The translations under genes were made by a program, and so were the position numbers. Shown here piece by piece: positions 1 to 9,015 of a stretch of 49,329 bases of DNA (position 1 is its first letter; each line of letters starts with the position of its first letter). Source of the DNA: Propionivibrio dicarboxylicus (GTDB taxonomy: Bacteria; Pseudomonadota; Gammaproteobacteria; Burkholderiales; Rhodocyclaceae); NCBI GenBank assembly GCA_945902805.1, contig CAMDMZ010000035.1, positions 1 through 49,329 on the forward strand, in the 5' to 3' direction. The notes under the pieces were generated by a model. That model had not been told where the DNA came from. It made no database searches and saw only the letters and a program-made list of their open reading frames with translations.

Positions 1-107
1 GCCGACAGCCTGAATAGCCGGCCTCGCGCTACCCATGACTTCAACACGCCTTTTGCGGTATTCAAAATGATGCTTGCCCAGATTCATCAACCCCCAGTTC
101 CAATTCA

Positions 108-827
108 CTAACCAAGGTCTGTTGCGCTTGGGATTTGAAACCGCCCTTCATATAGTTGAGACAGGGCGTCCGTTGCTTCGAGCCGAAGACGGTTTTCCCC
201 GTTTTTCTCGGCCGTCCGCCGTGCTACGTCCAGCGCTGAATGCGCCAGTGGCAGACCAGGTATTCCTAACTGGCTTGCCTGTTCACCCAGGTTCAGAAGC
301 AAACGTGCCTGCTGTCGAGTTGGCGGAAGTGCGCTTAACGCGGGCATGAGATCCTGTAATTGGTTCAGGGTCTCGGCTTGCGGCGACATACGGATCAGAT
401 TCAGCTTGATTGCTATTGCCAATGATGGGTCGCTGGTCGCACCGCGACTTGCTTCATTGAAGTAGTCCCGTGCCAGATCATGTTGCTTTCGAGCGAAGTA
501 GAGGTTGCCGAGATCGTTGGCAACACGAGCCCTTATTTCGCCACTAGTACCGCGAAAGGCTTCAAGCAGTTCGACTTCTGCGTCGTTGAAGCGGTGTTCA
601 AGCAGGAGCGTTGCACCGAGTTCGGCTGCTGTGACTGCCGACCGTGAGGGATTTTGGGCGGCTTTTTTTGCTTCCCGGAGAACGTTGACAGATCGCTGCA
701 GGCGTCCTTGCTGACGCAGCGAGACACCATCATCGATTCCTTGCTGCCAAGCGTCGGCTGCGTATGCCAATGACACCGTAAGGCACAAAAATGACATGAA
801 TATGCCGGCGACTACGAACCGACTCAC
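108..827 (-). CDS. Secreted TPR-repeat protein, possibly C-terminally truncated
   Basis: A protein of about 239 residues. The N-terminus has a hydrophobic stretch ending in SLAYAADA, a good signal peptide for export. The rest is helical with TPR-like pairs (for example the stretch around ARVANDLGNLYFARKQ and LARDYFNEASRG). The start is set by the ribosome site: AGGAGG at 840-835 is only one base from an ATG at 833 but seven bases from the in-frame GTG at 827, so GTG is preferred. The C-terminus ends abruptly after SQLYEG with a short unrelated tail; a frameshift near 130-145 would continue for about 25 codons, so a broken end is possible. Function is unknown; TPR proteins of this kind usually bind other proteins in the envelope. 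Confidence 0.6.
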   Translation of the reverse strand: MSRFVVAGIFMSFLCLTVSLAYAADAWQQGIDDGVSLRQQGRLQRSVNVLREAKKAAQNPSRSAVTAAELGATLLLEHRFNDAEVELLEAFRGTSGEIRARVANDLGNLYFARKQHDLARDYFNEASRGATSDPSLAIAIKLNLIRMSPQAETLNQLQDLMPALSALPPTRQQARLLLNLGEQASQLGIPGLPLAHSALDVARRTAEKNGENRLRLEATDALSQLYEGRFQIPSATDLG

Positions 828-981
828 GACCATACCTCCTTACCAGCGCCGAACAGTCAATCGGGAACAGTTCCTCGATCCCACCCTAACCTTTTTCCGG
901 CAGGCTGGCAAGGTTCATTGGTTCACTCGGGACAAGATCAGAGGTCGCCGCCGAGACATTGAGTTTTCCCTTGATGAGCAA

Positions 982-1005
982 AAAAGTCGGTGCTGGCAGG
1001 ACGGC
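982..1005 (-). repeat. Dispersed 24-bp repeat, copy 1 (intergenic)
   Basis: Minus-strand copy of the family whose consensus is GCCGTCCCGCCAGCACCGAC followed by four T. It differs from the consensus at one base. It lies between the divergent TPR gene and the dehydrogenase remnant. See the finding on the repeat family. Confidence 0.8.
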
Positions 1006-1076
1006 GAAGTTCCGCCGACGATGGGATGCGCCTTCACACAGCCCACAGTACTGCATCCACGGCTATGATTACCACC

Positions 1077-1502
1077 ATGAAGCCGAGAATTCTTGTCGCC
1101 CGCGAAGTTTTCCCCGAAGTGCTGGAACGTCTTCGGCAGCACGTTGAGGTTGACGACAATCAGGCTGACATCATCCTTGATGTTGTGGGGCTGAAGGCGC
1201 GTATTGCCGACAAGCACGGGGTGATGACTGCGTTGAGCGATCCAGTAACCGCTGACGTCATCATGGTGACCGAACTGGGACTTATGAAGCCGACCGCGCA
1301 TCTGTTCAATGTCGTCCGAGGTGGCATTGTCGACAACGTCGTCCGAGGTGGCATTGTCGACAACGTCGTCCTGACGCCGCATATCGACTCGAGTTCGCGT
1401 GCCACGTGGATGGCAATTGCGATGACTGCGGCGGATAACCTGATCGCCGCGCTCGCCGGACAGCGGCCGCCGAATCTGCTGAATTCGGACGTGCTGGCAT
1501 GA
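1077..1502 (+). pseudogene. Internally deleted D-2-hydroxyacid dehydrogenase remnant
   Basis: Reads MKPRILVAREVFPEVLERL at the start, typical of glyoxylate/hydroxypyruvate reductase-like D-2-hydroxyacid dehydrogenases, and keeps three further pieces of the family: ALSDPVTADVI, LMKPTAHLFNVVRGGIVDN and VVLTPHIDSSSRAT. The family is about 320 residues; this frame codes for 141. The whole nucleotide-binding core, including the GxGxxG loop, is missing, although the frame is kept open. A 27-bp tandem duplication lies at the second junction. The C-terminus overlaps the MFS start by ATGA. An active enzyme is unlikely. An in-frame ATG at 1065 would add four residues. Confidence 0.75.
1311..1364 (+). 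repeat. 27-bp tandem duplication, two copies
   Basis: Two identical 27-bp units (1311-1337 and 1338-1364), each coding for VVRGGIVDN, followed by the first seven bases of a third. The unit is the conserved ARGGxVD-type motif of the dehydrogenase remnant that contains it. It looks like replication slippage at the site of the internal deletion. Confidence 0.95.
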
Positions 1503-2755
1503 AGGCGAAGCACTCGCAGCGTGCTATTCAGCTTGGGCTTGCAGTGGCCATCGGCGGTTATCTGTTGTCCTTTTTCCATCGGGTGGCGCCCGCCGCGATT
1601 TCCGGCGATCTGCAGGCGACCTTTGACATTGGTGGTGCGCAACTGGGAACGCTGGCGGCTACCTATTTCTACGTCTATACGCTGATGCAATTGCCCACCG
1701 GCATCCTGGCCGATACGCTCGGGCCGCGCCGCATTCTGTTCTGGGGCGGACTGGTGGCGGGTGGCGGCGCGATCCTGTTTGGCCTGGCACCGAGCTTCGA
1801 ACTGGCTTTCCTCGGGCGAACGTTGGTTGGTCTTGGGGTATCGGTAACCTTCATCGCCATGCTCAAGCTGATTGCCCTGGGCTACGACGAGCGCCGCTTT
1901 GCCTCGATGACCGGCTTGTGCATGTTGATCGGCAATTTTGGTTCCATTTTGGCCGGTGCACCCTTGGCGTGGATGACCCAGGTCAGCGGTTGGCGGCCGG
2001 TGTTCGTCGTGGTGGGTTTGTTGTCCATCCTGATGGCTTTCGCCAGCCGTGCCTGGGTGCTCGATACACCGGCGGGCAAGGTGGATCGTACAGTTTGGCT
2101 ATCGGGACTGCTGACGGTCGTGAGGAATCGCGCTACCTGGCCGGGTTTCTTTGCCAACGCCGGTTTGGCCGGTGCCTTTTTTACTTTCGCAGGCTTGTGG
2201 GCGGTCCCGTATCTCACCCAGATGCACGACATGAGTCGTGGTGTGGCATCCAACCATGTGAGTATTTACTTTCTTGGTTTTGCTCTCGGTTCAGCGTTGT
2301 GGGGGCGGCTGTCGGATAGTCTGGGGAAGCGCAAGGCCGTCGCCTTGGTGGCTTCGGGTCTGCACGTTCTCGGTTGGCTGGTGTGGCTGGTGACGGACTC
2401 CTTGCCATTGCTGGCGACTTATACGCTCTGTGTGGTGATGGGCCTGGCGTCGGCGGGATTCACCCTGTCCTGGGCCAGCGCCAAGGAAGTCAATCCGCCA
2501 CAGTTATCAGGGATGGCCACCAGTATGGTCAATGTCGGTGTTTTTCTGGGTCCGGCGATACTTCAGCCCTTAACCGGCTGGGTCATGGAGCGCAGCTGGG
2601 ATGGCCGTATCGAAAATGGCGTCCGTATCTATTCTGCCGCCGACTGGCACAATGGACTCCTGTTGATTTCAGCAGCGGCAGTCGCCGGTTGGTTGGCGAC
2701 GTTGTTGGTCAAAGAAACCGGTTGTCGCAACATTTGGCAAGGAGCAGGTAAATGA
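1499..2755 (+). CDS. MFS permease
   Basis: A 418-residue inner-membrane protein with about 12 hydrophobic segments. The first half has the MFS loop signature (GILADTLGPRRILF, near residues 69-82), repeated in weaker form in the second half (GRLSDSLGKRKAVAL). It overlaps the preceding remnant by ATGA, and its own stop overlaps the CbiX start by ATGA, so the three are translationally coupled. The substrate cannot be read from the sequence. The link to a hydroxyacid dehydrogenase suggests a small organic acid, but with that partner broken this is weak inference. Confidence 0.8.
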   Translation: MKAKHSQRAIQLGLAVAIGGYLLSFFHRVAPAAISGDLQATFDIGGAQLGTLAATYFYVYTLMQLPTGILADTLGPRRILFWGGLVAGGGAILFGLAPSFELAFLGRTLVGLGVSVTFIAMLKLIALGYDERRFASMTGLCMLIGNFGSILAGAPLAWMTQVSGWRPVFVVVGLLSILMAFASRAWVLDTPAGKVDRTVWLSGLLTVVRNRATWPGFFANAGLAGAFFTFAGLWAVPYLTQMHDMSRGVASNHVSIYFLGFALGSALWGRLSDSLGKRKAVALVASGLHVLGWLVWLVTDSLPLLATYTLCVVMGLASAGFTLSWASAKEVNPPQLSGMATSMVNVGVFLGPAILQPLTGWVMERSWDGRIENGVRIYSAADWHNGLLLISAAAVAGWLATLLVKETGCRNIWQGAGK

Positions 2756-3135
2756 AGGGCATATTGTTATTCGGGCATGGCGCCCGCAATCCTGACTGGG
2801 CGGCGCCTTTTCACCGCATTCGTGCGGCGATCAAGGACGCCGATCCGAGCTGTCCGGTCGAGCCAGGTTTCCTTGAGTTGATGCGCCCCACGTTCGACGA
2901 GGGCATCGATTGCCTGGTGGAGCAGGGCGCGACCGAGATCGTCATCGTGCCAATTTTTATGGCCGCCGGTAGTCATTTGAAGAAGGATTTGCCCTTGATG
3001 GCGGCAGGTGCCATGGATCGCCATGCTGATGTTCGCATCGGGATCGCGCCACCCGTCGGGGAGGCCGAACCGGTTTTGTCCGCGATGGCCAATTACGCGA
3101 TGGCCGTTAGCCCGGAACTGGTGGGCGAGGTTTAG
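2752..3135 (+). CDS. cbiX: Small sirohydrochlorin chelatase, CbiX-type
   Basis: A 127-residue protein, the size of the short CbiX/SirB-type metal chelatases that insert cobalt or iron into sirohydrochlorin in the cytoplasm. The two metal-binding histidines of the family are visible: His9 in LLFGHGARNP and His75 in AAGSHLKKDLP. The start overlaps the MFS stop. It is a single half-domain; such short forms act as homodimers. Whether it serves siroheme or cobalamin synthesis cannot be decided here, since no other gene of either pathway is nearby. Confidence 0.85.
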   Translation: MKGILLFGHGARNPDWAAPFHRIRAAIKDADPSCPVEPGFLELMRPTFDEGIDCLVEQGATEIVIVPIFMAAGSHLKKDLPLMAAGAMDRHADVRIGIAPPVGEAEPVLSAMANYAMAVSPELVGEV

Positions 3136-3182
3136 CGGCGAATTGTTCTTCGAGTCTCTTGAAATCGGGAAATCCATTCATA

Positions 3183-3200
3183 TATTAGAAGAAGCTAATA
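3183..3200. promoter_or_regulatory. Palindrome upstream of the RND adaptor gene
   Basis: Perfect inverted repeat TATTAG-N6-CTAATA ending four bases before the ATG at 3205, in an AT-rich patch unlike its surroundings. The place and shape suit a repressor operator, for example of the ArsR type often linked to sulfide genes, but no regulator gene is adjacent. Confidence 0.4.
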
Positions 3201-3204
3201 AACT

Positions 3205-4266
3205 ATGTCCTCCTTGAACGTGATTTCAGAGTCCGCCTTGAAAAGAACCTATTTCCTTCGTCCGCTGGTGTCGGTGACCGCGCTGGTCGTTGCACTTGCC
3301 TCTGGCTTGCCGATCAGTCGCGCGCTTGCGGCGGATACTAGCGCCGTGGCCAGTGTCATTGTGGAACTGAAAGACGTCGTGGTCGGCTTGCCTGCGGAAG
3401 CTACCGTCGAGGCCGTTCGCCAATCCACCATTGCAGCCCAGATCGCTGGCCGTGTGCTGGAGGTTAGGGCGGATGCCGGCCAAGTGGTGAAACAGGGTCA
3501 GATGTTGATGCGGATTGATGCCCGTGAAGCCGCTGGCGGTGATGCGGCGGCTCAGGCGCAACTCTTGCAGGCGAAAGCCAGCTACGAGCGGACACGGAAC
3601 CTGCATGCCCAGAAGTTCGTCAGCCAGGCAGCACTCGATCAGGCTGACGCTGCCTACAAAGCAGCACAAGGCACTGCGGGTGCTTCCGGCGCCACTTACT
3701 CGTACGCGAGTATTACTTCGCCGATGACTGGCGTCGTGGCGCAACGGCATCTCGAGGTGGGCGATATGGCAACGCCGGGCTTGCCCTTGTTTACCGTGTA
3801 TGAGCCAAAAGGCATGCGCGTGATCGCCAGTATTCCGCAATACAAACTTGGCGAGGTCAAGCGTTCGACCACAGCACGGATCGAGTTTCCGGAACTCAAT
3901 CTTTCGGTCGAGGCCAGTCGCATCGAAGTGCTGCCAACCATTGATACCAAGAGCCACACGGCCACCGCACGTCTCTATTTGCCCGATGGTTTACCGGGCA
4001 TCGTTCCCGGCATGTCAGCGCGCGCACATTTTGCCGTTGGCCAGGCGAAAAAAATCACCGTGCCGGCACCTGCGGTGCTTCGTCGTGGCGAGATCACGGG
4101 CGTATATGTGCTTGACGACAAGGGCGCACCACGTCTGCGTCAGATCCGAATCGGTGAGCCAATTGCCAATGGCGACCTGGAGGTCCTGGCCGGGCTCAGC
4201 TCTGGCGAACGCGTAAGTCTTGAACCAGTTAAGTCAGGAATCGCTATTCGCCGCACAAAACCCTGA
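3205..4266 (+). CDS. RND efflux periplasmic adaptor (membrane fusion protein)
   Basis: A 353-residue HlyD/AcrA-type adaptor that would link an inner-membrane RND pump to an outer-membrane channel. An N-terminal hydrophobic stretch (about residues 18-42, ending in SRALAADTSA) is a signal peptide. A lipoyl-like half-motif follows (IAGRVLEVRADAGQVVKQGQ, near residue 80), then a short coiled-coil hairpin (about 115-155) and the second lipoyl half (TYSYASITSPMTGVVAQRHL), then beta-barrel and membrane-proximal domains. It is separated from its likely permease (5747-8989) by an SQR gene. No outer-membrane channel gene is present. The ATG at 3205 has only a weak ribosome site; a TTG at 3238 is an alternative. 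Confidence 0.85.
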   Translation: MSSLNVISESALKRTYFLRPLVSVTALVVALASGLPISRALAADTSAVASVIVELKDVVVGLPAEATVEAVRQSTIAAQIAGRVLEVRADAGQVVKQGQMLMRIDAREAAGGDAAAQAQLLQAKASYERTRNLHAQKFVSQAALDQADAAYKAAQGTAGASGATYSYASITSPMTGVVAQRHLEVGDMATPGLPLFTVYEPKGMRVIASIPQYKLGEVKRSTTARIEFPELNLSVEASRIEVLPTIDTKSHTATARLYLPDGLPGIVPGMSARAHFAVGQAKKITVPAPAVLRRGEITGVYVLDDKGAPRLRQIRIGEPIANGDLEVLAGLSSGERVSLEPVKSGIAIRRTKP

Positions 4267-4315
4267 TCTTCAGCCCTTTTTCCCCCTCCTCAACCGCGTG
4301 TTTTTGGAGCAAACT

Positions 4316-4345
4316 GGATAAGTTGTTTAAAAGGCAACTTTATCC
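4316..4345. promoter_or_regulatory. Inverted repeat upstream of the SQR gene
   Basis: Arms GGATAAGTTG (4316-4325) and CAACTTTATCC (4335-4345) are complementary with one bulged base, with an AT-rich loop. It sits in the 122-bp gap between adaptor and SQR genes, 44 bases before the ATG. It could be an operator or an mRNA stem-loop; the sequence does not decide. Confidence 0.35.
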
Positions 4346-4388
4346 GACCCACTATTAGCTCACTCAAACAAATGTACGGGAGAACAGA

Positions 4389-5669
4389 ATGGCTCACATC
4401 GTAATACTCGGCGCCGGTATTGGCGGCATGCCCATGGCCTTCGAAATGCGCTTGTCGGCGCGTTCCGAAGACAAAATCACGGTCATTTCGAAAGACCCCA
4501 AATTTCATTTCGTTCCCTCGAACCCGTGGGTTGCAGTGGATTGGCGTACCCGCGAGGATATCGAGGTGGACATCGGTCCGGCGTTGGCTAAGAAGAATAT
4601 TGACTTCATTTGTGCGGGTGCCAAGCGCGTGCATCCCGACAAAAATACGGTCGAACTCGACGACGGTCGCAATGTCGATTACGATTATCTGATCATTGCC
4701 ACCGGACCGAAACTCGCCTTTGAGGAAATTGAAGGCCTTGGTCCGAATGGCTTTACCCAGTCGGTTTGTCACGTCGATCATGCGGTTACGGCCGAAAAGA
4801 ACTGGCAGACCTTCGTCAAGAATCCGGGCCATATCGTGGTCGGAGCGGTGCAAGGCGCATCCTGCTACGGCCCGGCGTATGAGTTCGCCTTCATCATGGA
4901 AACCGACCTGCGTCGGCGCAAGATTCGCGACAAGGTGCCGATGACCTTTGTCACCGCCGAGCCCTACATCGGCCATCTTGGCCTGGGCGGCGTCGGCGAT
5001 TCCAAGGGTTTGATGGAAGCGGCATTGCGCGAGAAAAGCATCAAGTGGATCTGTAACGCCAAGGTGACCAAGGTCGAGGCCGGCAAGATGTTCGTCACCG
5101 AACACAACGAAGACGGCGCACCCAAGAAGGAACACACGCTCGACTTCAAATACTCGATGATGCTGCCGGCCTTCAAGGGCATCGACGCCGTATTCGGTAT
5201 CGAAGGTTTGACCAATCCGCGCGGTTTCATCCTGATCGACGAGCACCAGCGCAATCCGAAGTTCAAGAACATTTTCTCGGTGGGCGTCTGTGTCGCCATT
5301 CCACCGATCGAAGCGACCCCGGTACCGACCGGTGCGCCGAAGACCGGTTACATGATCGAATCGATGGTGACGGCGACCGCCCATAATCTGCGCGAAGTGC
5401 TCGACGGCAAAGAGCCGACGCACCACGCGACCTGGAATGCGGTCTGTCTGGCTGACTTCGGTGATAGCGGCGTTGCTTTTGTCGCCCTGCCGCAGATTCC
5501 GCCACGCAACGTCAACTGGTTCTCCGAAGGCAAGTGGGTGCATCTGGCCAAGATCGGCTTCGAGAAGTATTTCATGCGCAAAATGAAGAAGGGTACGTCC
5601 GAGCCAGTATTTGAAAAACTGGTCATGAACGCGCTCGGCATCATGAAGTTGAAGAACAAGATCAAGTAA
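4389..5669 (+). CDS. Sulfide:quinone oxidoreductase-like flavoprotein
   Basis: A 426-residue FAD-dependent disulfide oxidoreductase. The dinucleotide-binding loop is at the N-terminus (ILGAGIGGMPMAFE, residues 6-19). Three cysteines at positions 127 (SVCHVDH), 159 (GASCYGPAYE) and 353 (AVCLADFGD) match the redox cysteines of SQR enzymes that oxidise sulfide to polysulfide and pass electrons to the quinone pool at the inner face of the membrane. Cys301 (VGVCVAIPP) is additional. The C-terminal helices (FEKYFMRKMKKG) suit membrane attachment. It lies between RND adaptor and permease genes, so it is likely co-expressed with an efflux system. A flavocytochrome c sulfide dehydrogenase-type role is less likely because no signal peptide is seen. 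Confidence 0.85.
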   Translation: MAHIVILGAGIGGMPMAFEMRLSARSEDKITVISKDPKFHFVPSNPWVAVDWRTREDIEVDIGPALAKKNIDFICAGAKRVHPDKNTVELDDGRNVDYDYLIIATGPKLAFEEIEGLGPNGFTQSVCHVDHAVTAEKNWQTFVKNPGHIVVGAVQGASCYGPAYEFAFIMETDLRRRKIRDKVPMTFVTAEPYIGHLGLGGVGDSKGLMEAALREKSIKWICNAKVTKVEAGKMFVTEHNEDGAPKKEHTLDFKYSMMLPAFKGIDAVFGIEGLTNPRGFILIDEHQRNPKFKNIFSVGVCVAIPPIEATPVPTGAPKTGYMIESMVTATAHNLREVLDGKEPTHHATWNAVCLADFGDSGVAFVALPQIPPRNVNWFSEGKWVHLAKIGFEKYFMRKMKKGTSEPVFEKLVMNALGIMKLKNKIK

Positions 5670-5684
5670 ATCGTGCCGGACCTT

Positions 5685-5711
5685 GGGGCGCGGTGAAGCT
5701 TGCCGCGCCCC
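5685..5711. terminator. Strong GC hairpin between SQR and RND permease genes
   Basis: Perfect 9-bp stem GGGGCGCGG / CCGCGCCCC with a 9-base loop. No T run follows, so it is more likely a partial terminator, an mRNA stability element or a processing site inside the operon than a full stop. Confidence 0.5.
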
Positions 5712-5746
5712 TCGTCATTCGGCCACCATAGAGAGTAAAGAGCACC

Positions 5747-8700
5747 ATGGGAATTTCCGGACGCATCGCAGACTACTTCTTGCGCAACTCGCTGACGCCG
5801 CTGATCGCGCTGGTGGCCCTATTGCTGGGCGTGTTCGCAACCCTGGTCACGCCGCGCGAGGAAGAGCCGCAAATCAATGTGACCATGGCCAACGTCTTCG
5901 TCCCCTTCCCGGGTGCGGCGGCCAAGGATGTCGAGGCGCTGGTCGCCCGTCCTGCCGAGCAGGTGCTGTCCCGAATTTCCGGTATTGATCACGTCTATTC
6001 CGTGTCCCGACCGGGCATGGCCATCATCACTGTCCAGTATCTGGTCGGCGAAGACCCAATTCAGGCGCTGGTGAGGCTCTACGACACCATCAACTCGCAT
6101 CGCGATTGGTTGTCGCCCCAGTTGGGCGTTCTGGAACCGATCATCAAGCCCAAGGGCATCGACGATGTACCGATCGTCTCGCTGACTTTCCACTCGTCCG
6201 ATCCGAATAGGTCGGCATTCGAATTGCAGCAGGTCGCGCGGGCGACCGAAATCGATCTCAAGCGGATTCCCGGCACACGTGACGTTGGCACCATCGGCGG
6301 ACCCGGGCACGTGATTCGTGTCGTGATGGACACCGATCGTATGAATGCCTACGGAATTACGGCACAGGATCTGAAGAACGCCTTGCAAGTGTCAAATGCC
6401 TCGCAAACGGCCGGCATTCTGGTTGCGGACAATAAAGAAGTGATGGTGGAAACCGGCACCTTTATCGAAACGGCTGCCGACGTAAGAAAGCTGGTTGTCG
6501 GTGTGTTCGGCACCAATCCGCGCAAGCCGGTGTTTATCGCCGATGTGGCGCAAATTCTGGACGGGCCCGATCAACCCTCGAGCTATGTCTGGCATGGTCT
6601 CGGCAAGAGCGCCGGCGACCGGGCTGGTATCGAGTCGCCCGCAGTGACCCTTTCGGTATCGAAGAAGCCCGGTGTAAATGCGGCCGACGTCGCCAACGCG
6701 GTCATTGCGCGCGCCGAGGCGCTCAAGGGAACGGTCATCCCCGAAGGAGTGGAATTCACCGTTACTCGCAACTATGGTGCGACGGCCACCGACAAAGCCC
6801 AGAAGCTGATCGGTAAATTGATTTTCGCCACGGCTTTCGTCGTCCTCCTGGTCTTTTTTGCCCTCGGTCGGCGTGAATCGGTGATCGTCGGTTCGGCTGT
6901 GGCGCTAACCTTGGCCGCGACCCTGTTTGCTTCGCTCGCCTGGGGCTTTACGCTCAATCGCGTCTCCCTGTTTGCGCTGATTTTCTCGATTGGCATCTTG
7001 GTCGATGATGCCATTGTGGTGGTGGAGAACATCCATCGCTGGCATACCCTGTATCCGGAAAAGAAGATGTTTGAGATCATTCCCGGTGCGGTGGATGAGG
7101 TCGGCGGGCCGACCATCCTGGCGACGTTTACTGTCATCGCCGCCTTGTTGCCGATGGCTTTCGTGACCGGCCTGATGGGTCCCTACATGAGCCCAATTCC
7201 GATCAACGCCTCGATGGGTATGTTTATTTCGCTGGCGATTGCCTTCATCGTCACGCCCTGGCTGGCGCTGAAGCTGATGAAACCCAGCGCTCATGGACAT
7301 GGCCACGATCATGGCCCGGACAAGACCACTCAGAAGCTGGATGCCCTTTTCCGTCGCGTGATAGCGCCCTTGCTTGACGACAAGACGGGCAAGTCAGCGC
7401 GGCGCAAGCTTTGGTTCGGCATTTTTATCGCCATCCTGGCTTCGATCAGCCTGGGCGTGGTCAAGCTAGTCGTTCTGAAAATGCTGCCCTTCGACAACAA
7501 GAGCGAGTTCCAGATCGTGCTCGATATGCCGGTCGGCACGCCGCTGGAAGAGACGACCAAGGTCTTGCGTGAAATATCCGCCGAGGTTGCCCAGATCGAC
7601 GAGGTTTCGCACTACCAGGCCTATGTCGGGACGGCGGCGCCGATCAACTTCAATGGTCTGGTGCGCCAGTATTACTTGCGCAGCAGCTCCGAAATGGGCG
7701 ATGTGCAGGTCAATCTGGTTGATAAGGACAAGCGCGACCGTAAGAGTCATGAAGTCGCGATTTCGGTGCGCGACAAGGTGGCGGCGATTGCAGCCAAATA
7801 CGGCGGTAACGGCAAGGTGATCGAGGTGCCCCCGGGGCCGCCGGTGATGTCGCCAATCGTGGCTGAAATCTACGGACCGGATTACAACGGCCAGATCGCC
7901 GTGGCCAAGAAAGTGCGCGAGCAGTTCGAGAGCACGGCCGATATCGTCGGTGTCGATGATACGGTCGACGAAGAGGCGGCGAAAACAGTGCTGAAAGTCA
8001 ATCAGGTCAAGGCCGCACTGCTGGGCGTCTCGCAAGCCGATGTGGTGCAGGCGGTACGCATGGGCCTGACTGGTGAATCGGTGACGCCGGTGCATGACGG
8101 CGATGCCAAGTACGAGATCCCGGTGCGCATCGTCCTGCCGGCCGAGCAGAAGGGCAGTATCGACCAGTTGCTCAAGCTCAAGGTGCGCGCCATGGCGCAA
8201 TACGGCGGCGGTCTGATTCCGGTTTCCGAGTTGGTCGAAGTCAAGCGCCAGGTGCGTGAGAAGGTCATCTATCACAAGGATTTGTTGCCAGTGGTTTTCG
8301 TTACCGGCGACATGGGTGGCAAGTTGGACTCGCCGCTGTATGGCATGTTCGATATCCGCAGCAAGGTGAACGGCATGAGTCTCGAGGGCGTCCCGCATGC
8401 CGCCGGTACCCTCGCCGAATACTTCATCAAGCAGCCCAACGACCCCTATGCCGGCTACAGTGTCAAATGGGACGGCGAATGGAAAGTGACCTACGAAACT
8501 TTCCGTGACATGGGCATTGCCTACGGTGTCGGCCTGATTCTCATCTACCTGCTGGTGGTTGCTCAGTTCAAGAGCTATCTGGTGCCGCTGATCATCATGG
8601 CGCCGATTCCGCTCACCATCATCGGCGTCATGCCCGGTCACGCCTTGTTCGGTGCGCAATTTACGGCCACCTCGATGATCGGCATGATCGCTCTGGCCGG

Positions 8701-8989
8701 CATCATCGTGCGCAATTCCATTTTGCTGGTCGACTTCATCAATCAGCAGGTGGCCGAAGGCATGGATTTCGCCGAGGCGGTTATCCAGTCGGCCGCGATC
8801 CGGGCCAAGCCAATTGCGCTGACCGGGCTCGCCGCGATGCTGGGCGCGCTGTTCATTCTGGATGACCCGATCTTCTCCGGTCTCGCCCTGGCCTTGATTT
8901 TTGGCATCTTTGTGTCTACCGTATTGACCTTGGTCGTCATCCCGGTCCTGTATTACGCCGCCATGAAAAACCGTATCCACAAACCCTGA
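5747..8989 (+). CDS. RND efflux permease (AcrB/MexB-like)
   Basis: A 1080-residue inner-membrane proton-driven pump. The N-terminal transmembrane segment (near LTPLIALVALLLGVFATLV) is followed by porter domains, a block of helices with the paired acidic residues of the proton relay (GILVDDAIVVVENI, Asp about 420-421), a second periplasmic half and a final helix block with GIIVRNSILLVDFIN. The length fits the HAE family. A cytoplasmic loop near residue 515 is rich in histidine (HGHGHDHG), which is unusual and may bind metal. The substrate is unknown; the linkage to SQR hints at a sulfur species or a toxic compound met under sulfidic conditions, which is inference. The start has AGAG upstream. 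Confidence 0.9.
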   Translation: MGISGRIADYFLRNSLTPLIALVALLLGVFATLVTPREEEPQINVTMANVFVPFPGAAAKDVEALVARPAEQVLSRISGIDHVYSVSRPGMAIITVQYLVGEDPIQALVRLYDTINSHRDWLSPQLGVLEPIIKPKGIDDVPIVSLTFHSSDPNRSAFELQQVARATEIDLKRIPGTRDVGTIGGPGHVIRVVMDTDRMNAYGITAQDLKNALQVSNASQTAGILVADNKEVMVETGTFIETAADVRKLVVGVFGTNPRKPVFIADVAQILDGPDQPSSYVWHGLGKSAGDRAGIESPAVTLSVSKKPGVNAADVANAVIARAEALKGTVIPEGVEFTVTRNYGATATDKAQKLIGKLIFATAFVVLLVFFALGRRESVIVGSAVALTLAATLFASLAWGFTLNRVSLFALIFSIGILVDDAIVVVENIHRWHTLYPEKKMFEIIPGAVDEVGGPTILATFTVIAALLPMAFVTGLMGPYMSPIPINASMGMFISLAIAFIVTPWLALKLMKPSAHGHGHDHGPDKTTQKLDALFRRVIAPLLDDKTGKSARRKLWFGIFIAILASISLGVVKLVVLKMLPFDNKSEFQIVLDMPVGTPLEETTKVLREISAEVAQIDEVSHYQAYVGTAAPINFNGLVRQYYLRSSSEMGDVQVNLVDKDKRDRKSHEVAISVRDKVAAIAAKYGGNGKVIEVPPGPPVMSPIVAEIYGPDYNGQIAVAKKVREQFESTADIVGVDDTVDEEAAKTVLKVNQVKAALLGVSQADVVQAVRMGLTGESVTPVHDGDAKYEIPVRIVLPAEQKGSIDQLLKLKVRAMAQYGGGLIPVSELVEVKRQVREKVIYHKDLLPVVFVTGDMGGKLDSPLYGMFDIRSKVNGMSLEGVPHAAGTLAEYFIKQPNDPYAGYSVKWDGEWKVTYETFRDMGIAYGVGLILIYLLVVAQFKSYLVPLIIMAPIPLTIIGVMPGHALFGAQFTATSMIGMIALAGIIVRNSILLVDFINQQVAEGMDFAEAVIQSAAIRAKPIALTGLAAMLGALFILDDPIFSGLALALIFGIFVSTVLTLVVIPVLYYAAMKNRIHKP

Positions 8990-9015
8990 TCACATTCTGA
9001 AAGAGGAGCATTCCC

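Noticed and set aside
4290-5543. Long open frame antisense to the SQR gene
   Set aside because: Shadow frame; the plus-strand product has clear SQR motifs.
7466-8980. Long open frame antisense to the RND permease
   Set aside because: Shadow of a high-GC gene; composition is His/Asp/Gln-rich without domain, and no ribosome site.
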